In this document: in pieces, positions 8,111 to 11,767 of the stretch
Position numbering within the stretch: the first letter of the stretch is position 1
Layout: each line of letters opens with the position of its first letter
Assembly (NCBI GenBank): GCA_037447655.1
Contig: JBBHKE010002504.1
Coordinates: 1-11,767, forward strand
Direction: 5' to 3'
Length of the DNA stretch: 11,767 bases
DNA from: Zygnema cylindricum
Lineage: Eukaryota > Streptophyta > Zygnematophyceae > Zygnematales > Zygnemataceae
Translations under genes and position numbers: made by a program
The notes under the pieces: model-generated
The model's database searches: none
The model's input: the letters and a program-made list of their open reading frames with translations, nothing else
Told to the model about the DNA's origin: nothing

Positions 8111-8688
8111 TTTTATTCCCAGAAGATGAGTTGACTTTAGAGGATAAAAATTTAAGTTTTTATAAAGGTAATGGAGGGATAATAATATAGAGGTACCGTC
8201 TTGAGTGTGAAATATGTTTTAACTGAGGTCAGTTAAATATAATTTGGGGATGATGTAATAAGAATTAGGAATCGAACTTGTGTTTAAATGGGTATTTAAG
8301 AGTTGGGGATATAGAGATATGAAATTAATAGTGGTCCGCGAAAGAATTGCACGAATTAGAGTTGTATTCAAGAAGTTATAGGGTTTGGAGTATTTATGCG
8401 ATAGAGCGAGGTCAAAATAACAAATGAGTGTTCGTTGTAGCGGGTTAAGGGTCAAATTAGTAGCGGAATTTCAAGCGTAAAATTTATAAAGTACTAATGA
8501 ATCATTAAGTCGTTTTAGTACGCTACAATTTTTATTACGAAACATCATTTTGACTTTATGGAATTTCGTAGGTAGTTTCGCGCATGAAATTTGTGAGGCG
8601 CGTTCGTGTGAAGTCGCGTTTCAATTTGCGCGCACTTTTGCACTTAGTTGTTACGTAGTTAAAAGTAGCGTTTCATTGGTTAAGAAAT
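8111..8688. other. Intergenic DNA right of the copia break
   Basis: No gene seen. 8566-8650 is rich in CG-containing words (TTTCGCGCATGAAATTTGTG, GCGCGC) and loosely resembles 3129-3180 (AGTTTCGTGCGTACGCGAAA), possibly a shared old repeat. Confidence 0.45.
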
Positions 8689-8966
8689 ACTAAGTAGTTA
8701 GTGAGAGATTTTGCACGCTCTTGCATTGGTCAGTCGTAGTCGCAGTTGATCAATGATTGGCCCAGGTGAAAACCTGTTCAACGGAGCGTTGACTTTGGCC
8801 TGGCTGGTCCATGGCGATGATGGATAAATAGTGAAGTCTAAAATAAAAGTAGGCATCTTTTCCTTTGAAAAGTTTGTGGAAATTCTGACTGATCTTGGTC
8901 CTGAGTGCGTGATCTTAAATTGGAGCAATGACATTTTTGCACTGAAATCTCTTACTAACTACTAGT
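8689..8966. mobile_element. Terminal-inverted-repeat element candidate, second type
   Basis: The left arm has GTAGTTAGTGAGAGATTT (8694-8711); the right arm is its reverse complement at 8945-8962 with one mismatch in 18. Similarity continues outward to ACTA and inward to TGCA with small gaps. The enclosed ~230 bp has no coding capacity. Length and structure suit a MITE, but no clear target-site duplication is seen. Confidence 0.45.
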
Positions 8967-8979
8967 GTTTTAGTAGTTA
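8956..8979. repeat. Hairpin at the edge of the TIR element
   Basis: Perfect 9-bp arms TAACTACTA (8956-8964) and TAGTAGTTA (8971-8979) around GTGTTT. It overlaps the right terminal repeat and looks like an extra copy of the terminus in inverted orientation. Confidence 0.7.
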
Positions 8980-9590
8980 AAAGATAGAATTACTTAAGAG
9001 TGGAGGGCAGTGGAAAAATACTTTAAAGGAAGGGTTGAGCCAAGAGGGCAAGAGTCGAAGCTGAATGACATGCAGACAAAAAGCTTATTCTAATTAAAAG
9101 TTTATGCTTATGTGAGTGCTTTCCAATGTGAATGCGTTTTTTTCCAATGTATGGAATGTGTGGTTGAGAGTGGTTGTAGTAATGGGATTTTATGAGAGGT
9201 AGGAAATCATGTAACAACAATACGGTAAGTATTGATGCAAATAGTACACAAAATATGTTATTGTGTTAATATAAATTTAACAGCTGAAATTAACATAAAC
9301 TACATCGAAAATAGTAAAAATGAGAGTTCACAGTTTTGCGTTGTTGTATGCTGGCGTGTCATTACACACAGTTCACTTCATTTACTCTAAGTATCATGAC
9401 TTCCCACATGCGAACATATTTTATGTTCACACTGCAAAGGAGGCGATTGTGGGCGAATGTGTGCGAAGGTGGTTTTTGGCGATCAAGTGTAATCCCATTT
9501 TTTGAGCGCGCGTTCCTATGCCTGTGCGTCTGCTTTTTTGTTTTATTTTTAAATTTCGCTTGAAAAGGTCCATTTATGTACGGTCTGACA
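8980..9590. other. Intergenic DNA, no gene seen
   Basis: Short open frames on both strands lack recognisable motifs. A small hairpin GAACATA-TTT-TATGTTC lies at 9412-9428. A GCGCGC word occurs near 9507. Confidence 0.45.
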
Positions 9591-9594
9591 TCGA

Positions 9595-9766
9595 CGTACA
9601 CCACACTATTTAGATCTTATTGTACTTTCGTTCTTTACGTTAATTTGTACAATACCTTAATTAACGTTAAGGAAAAATTAAAATCATGTATCCTATTTGA
9701 GAAAAAAATTCAAATTTTAAGAACCCAAATAAGAGTTATATACACTAATAACGATTCGCGGTGTAG
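9595..9766. mobile_element. Possible degenerate third copy of the GTACACC MITE-like family
   Basis: The right end at 9743-9766 matches the right arm of copy 1 (900-923) at 20 of 24 bases, ending GGTGTA. The left side begins GTACACC near 9595, and TTATTGTACTTTCGT weakly follows the copy 1 left interior. The shared interior block of copies 1 and 2 is absent. CCTTAA-TTAACG-TTAAGG inside is an unrelated small inverted repeat. Confidence 0.4.
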
Positions 9767-9903
9767 TAGAAGACTGACAAGATGTACGGACCGTAAGTGA
9801 AGGACTCCGAGATGAATATTGTACGTAACACAAAAACGGCATTGTAATTTTTGTCTTATTAAAGATGATATGTTTGTCCCATTTGTTTTCTCGAGGTCAA
9901 GAA

Positions 9904-10095
9904 ATGTTTAGTGAGACTTCACCTACGACAGGTAACGTCAGCATCCAGAACGACAAAAAGGAAACAATCTTAAAAGCGCTGCAAGACAAAAATCTCAGCG
10001 ACAATTTAACCATATTAGCAAAAGGAGGAGCCTCTAACTTTAACTATAATTTTAACACATGCCAAAGTACACTAATGGTGCTTTCGCGTAATTAA
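9904..10095 (+). CDS. Small hypothetical ORF, 63 aa
   Basis: Runs from ATG at 9904 to TAA at 10093-10095; an upstream in-frame ATG at 9865 would add 13 residues. The predicted product is polar, with NVSIQNDKKETILKALQD, LSDNLTILAKGG and an Asn/Phe-rich SNFNYNFNTC near the end. No signal peptide or membrane segment is seen and I recognise no family. Composition looks more protein-like than neighbouring open frames. It could equally be chance or an exon or relic of a repeat. No promoter or splice evidence supports it. Confidence 0.2.
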   Translation: MFSETSPTTGNVSIQNDKKETILKALQDKNLSDNLTILAKGGASNFNYNFNTCQSTLMVLSRN

Positions 10096-10764
10096 AGGAT
10101 AAGTTACATTATTTTCTTTCGTTTCCTTCACTTGAGAAAAGCGATAAAATCTGTATCCATACCAAAAATTAAAATTACCACCGAACAAGCTGCGTTATAG
10201 CATTGTTCCATTAGGCGTCTCGATGGCAACGACAAATGCGTTCTTGAAGCCATCAGTTCCATTGTATGGGTCAATAACCGACATTTTATTTGCGTGGCAA
10301 ACTTTTATTGGTCCATGGAATAAATGAATACGATTATAGTAATCTTCAAAGAATCTATGACAACAAATTGCGACCACATGTTTGTAACCAGCAAAAGGTA
10401 AAAGTGACTAAATGCAGTATTGAATCTGATTTATACGGACGGACGAAATTTAATATTTGTAAAGCTGTCGAAAATGTCAGAATGGTAAGTGGATGGCAAC
10501 AGACGCGTGAAACAATATCCTCCGTCAAAGATTTTCTTGCGGCTTCCGGTGGCCTCGCATCCTCCGTGGCGGAAGGCACATGTCATATGCGACGTGTACC
10601 CTCTTGGTCGCACGGTCGTCATGGATATTTTTTCACTTTTCCACGAGGCACGATGGTATACTTTCAAGCGCTAAGAATTGACCTACTCCGGGTCACTTGT
10701 CGCGAACTGAAAGTGTCAGACGATGGCGTATCCGATTTTGCATCGGACGGTCCACGTTTACGCC
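10096..10764. other. Intergenic DNA with weak open frames
   Basis: A plus-strand open frame ends at 10769; its first ATG is at 10482 (95 codons). A minus-strand frame ends at 10195 (MSVIDPYNGTDGFKNAF and so on, 29 residues from its ATG). Neither resembles a known family. Part of the first overlaps the dispersed repeat at 10557-10594, which argues against it being a gene. Confidence 0.4.
10557..10594 (+). repeat. Dispersed repeat, right copy
   Basis: Counterpart of 1974-2011 in the same orientation, 29 of 38 bases matching without gaps (GCATCC, CGTGGC, GGCACATG, CGACG). Confidence 0.35.
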
Positions 10765-10772
10765 TATAAAAG
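10765..10772 (+). promoter_or_regulatory. TATA box candidate
   Basis: TATAAAAG in a GC-richer surround (CGCCTATAAAAGTGG). About 30 bp downstream lies CTCATTCAG, a plausible initiator region. No coding frame follows, and AATAAA occurs at 10861. It could drive a non-coding transcript or be an LTR or repeat promoter remnant. Confidence 0.35.
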
Positions 10773-10927
10773 TGGAGAATCAAATCTCTCATTCAGTAGG
10801 CTTGTTTTTCTGACATTTTATATTTTTTGGTACGGCAATGTACGAAACAGTACGACTTTCAATAAACAACGTCATTTTTCCCCTAATGGAACCTTGCCCT
10901 TACCTTGAAACTTTATACGTACAGTAG

Positions 10928-10964
10928 TTTGTCGTATAGCGCGATGCAATTTGTCGTCTAGCGC
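10928..10964. repeat. Two-copy 22-bp repeat
   Basis: TTTGTCGTATAGCGC (10928-10942) and TTTGTCGTCTAGCGC (10950-10964) match at 14 of 15 bases. Confidence 0.6.
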
Positions 10965-10997
10965 ACTTCGACCCAGCACATGTTCAAACTTTACATC

Positions 10998-11019
10998 AAA
11001 TCACCTCGCGAGGTGATTT
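10998..11019. repeat. Perfect 22-bp palindrome
   Basis: AAATCACCTCG at 10998-11008 is followed without a spacer by its exact reverse complement to 11019, centred on CGCG. The flanking bases do not extend it. Confidence 0.9.
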
Positions 11020-11386
11020 TGAATATAGTCCAATAAGGAGAGGTGCTGTCGCACGTGTCGGAAGTTTCTTCAATTTTTGTGCGCCGAGTACCAAAAAATT
11101 AAACCCCACTGCACGTTTACAGCCTGTGCGTACTGTTTTCCGTGTGCTGATTTCCGTACAGGGGTCGTCTCTCTCAAACACACGTGTCTTCACACATACT
11201 GCGTAGGAAAAACATTGGGCACCTGTCGGCAAGTGGGAAGACGAGAAAAACGAAACCGCGTTTTTGTGCGACAACGAAAGGTATTTTAGGGTTTCGACAA
11301 GTGGACAATGTGGTGTACGGACATTACGAAGTCACAAAAATTGTACATCGTGTGGAGCATAGTTCAAAAGTAGGTGACCGTACGCC
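11020..11386. other. Intergenic DNA, no gene seen
   Basis: Short open frames without motifs. Contains octamers TCCGTACA (11153) and TGTACGGA (11314), and G-boxes at 11052-11057 and 11181-11186. Confidence 0.45.
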
Positions 11387-11444
11387 CATACAATATGCCT
11401 ATTGTATGCAAAACGTACAATATGGCCTTAAGACCCATATTGTA
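11387..11444. repeat. Two adjacent hairpins built on TACAATA
   Basis: Hairpin one: CATACAATA (11387-11395), loop TGCC, TATTGTATG (11400-11408). Hairpin two: TACAATATGG (11416-11425), 9-nt loop, CCATATTGTA (11435-11444). Both have perfect stems, and the four arms share the word TACAATA or its complement, so alternative cross-pairing is possible. Confidence 0.8.
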
Positions 11445-11557
11445 TTGGCCGCAAAATGAAATAAAATAGTAACAGCGTTGAGTTGCACATGGATCGATAG
11501 AGAAGTAAACGTCATGTCTCTTTTTTCTGTGAGTTTTTAGCGACTTTTTATTTTAGC

Positions 11558-11742
11558 CGTCAGATTCGCACGATCTGACGGTCGTCAAAGAAAGTAACGA
11601 TCTAAGAAGATCACATGAAAAGCCCATAACACAACTTACGATAGGACTATCGTCAGATTCGGACGATCGGACGGTCGCTGATGAAAGTAGCGATCTAAAA
11701 AGATCACATGGAAAGCCCGTAGCACAACTTACGCTAAAGGCG
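11558..11742. repeat. 93-bp tandem duplication with conserved stems
   Basis: Unit 1 starts CGTCAGATTC at 11558, unit 2 at 11651. Units share TCACATG-AAAGCCC and ACAACTTACG and diverge after about 11739. Unit 1 has stem CGTCAGAT/ATCTGACG (11558-11580) and GATCT/AGATC (11599-11612); unit 2 keeps the first with one mismatch and the second perfectly (11692-11705) while the loop differs. GATCTGACGGT also occurs inside the MITE-like copies. Confidence 0.8.
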
Positions 11743-11763
11743 GCCTACAAAAGGCCTACAAAA
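11742..11763. repeat. Two-copy 11-bp tandem repeat
   Basis: GGCCTACAAAA occurs twice back to back at the window edge; it may continue beyond. Confidence 0.8.
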
Positions 11764-11767
11764 AAAC

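Noticed and set aside
10290-10769. 159-codon plus-strand frame as a gene
   Set aside because: It starts at TTG (first ATG at 10482), has no recognisable domain, and overlaps the dispersed repeat.
11558-11767. CRISPR-like array
   Set aside because: The units are adjacent tandem copies with no unique spacers, in a eukaryotic-looking window.

Overview
The window looks like a gene-poor, repeat-rich piece of a eukaryotic nuclear genome, most probably a land plant. Signs for this: a decayed Ty1/copia retrotransposon on the minus strand; long A-runs, TA and CT microsatellites; a cluster of G-boxes (CACGTG); telobox-like TTAGGGTTT motifs; and an internal phrase (GATCTGACGGT) of a kind common in plant repeats. 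The species cannot be named from the sequence. No intact host protein-coding gene can be supported.

Layout. 1-600: interrupted poly-A, then a dense G-box cluster. 600-2394: no gene; two copies of a small inverted-repeat (MITE-like) element, some short repeats, and many copies of an octamer TCCGTACA/TGTACGGA. 2395-8110: a copia element read right to left in the order gag, protease, integrase, linker, reverse transcriptase, RNase H, polypurine tract, 3' LTR. It has lost its 5' LTR and the start of gag, is broken by stops and frameshifts, and has lost the protease catalytic Asp and two of the three integrase catalytic residues. Between the reverse transcriptase and RNase H pieces about 1.7 kb of unrelated DNA (3129-4805) replaces the expected coding sequence. 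This block carries the same octamer as the flanks, a TATA box, a TTAGGG-rich minisatellite and a possible LTR end. 8111-9590: AT-rich DNA with no gene and a second type of terminal-inverted-repeat element. 9590-11767: no firm gene; a degenerate third copy of the first MITE-like family, one small protein-like ORF, a TATA box, a perfect 22-bp palindrome, paired hairpins, and a 93-bp tandem duplication whose stems are conserved between units.

No operon or pathway is present. The coherent biology is transposon invasion, decay and local repeat formation. The most distinctive signals are the tenfold-repeated octamer, the nested inverted-repeat element family, and the octamer-bearing block inside the copia relic.
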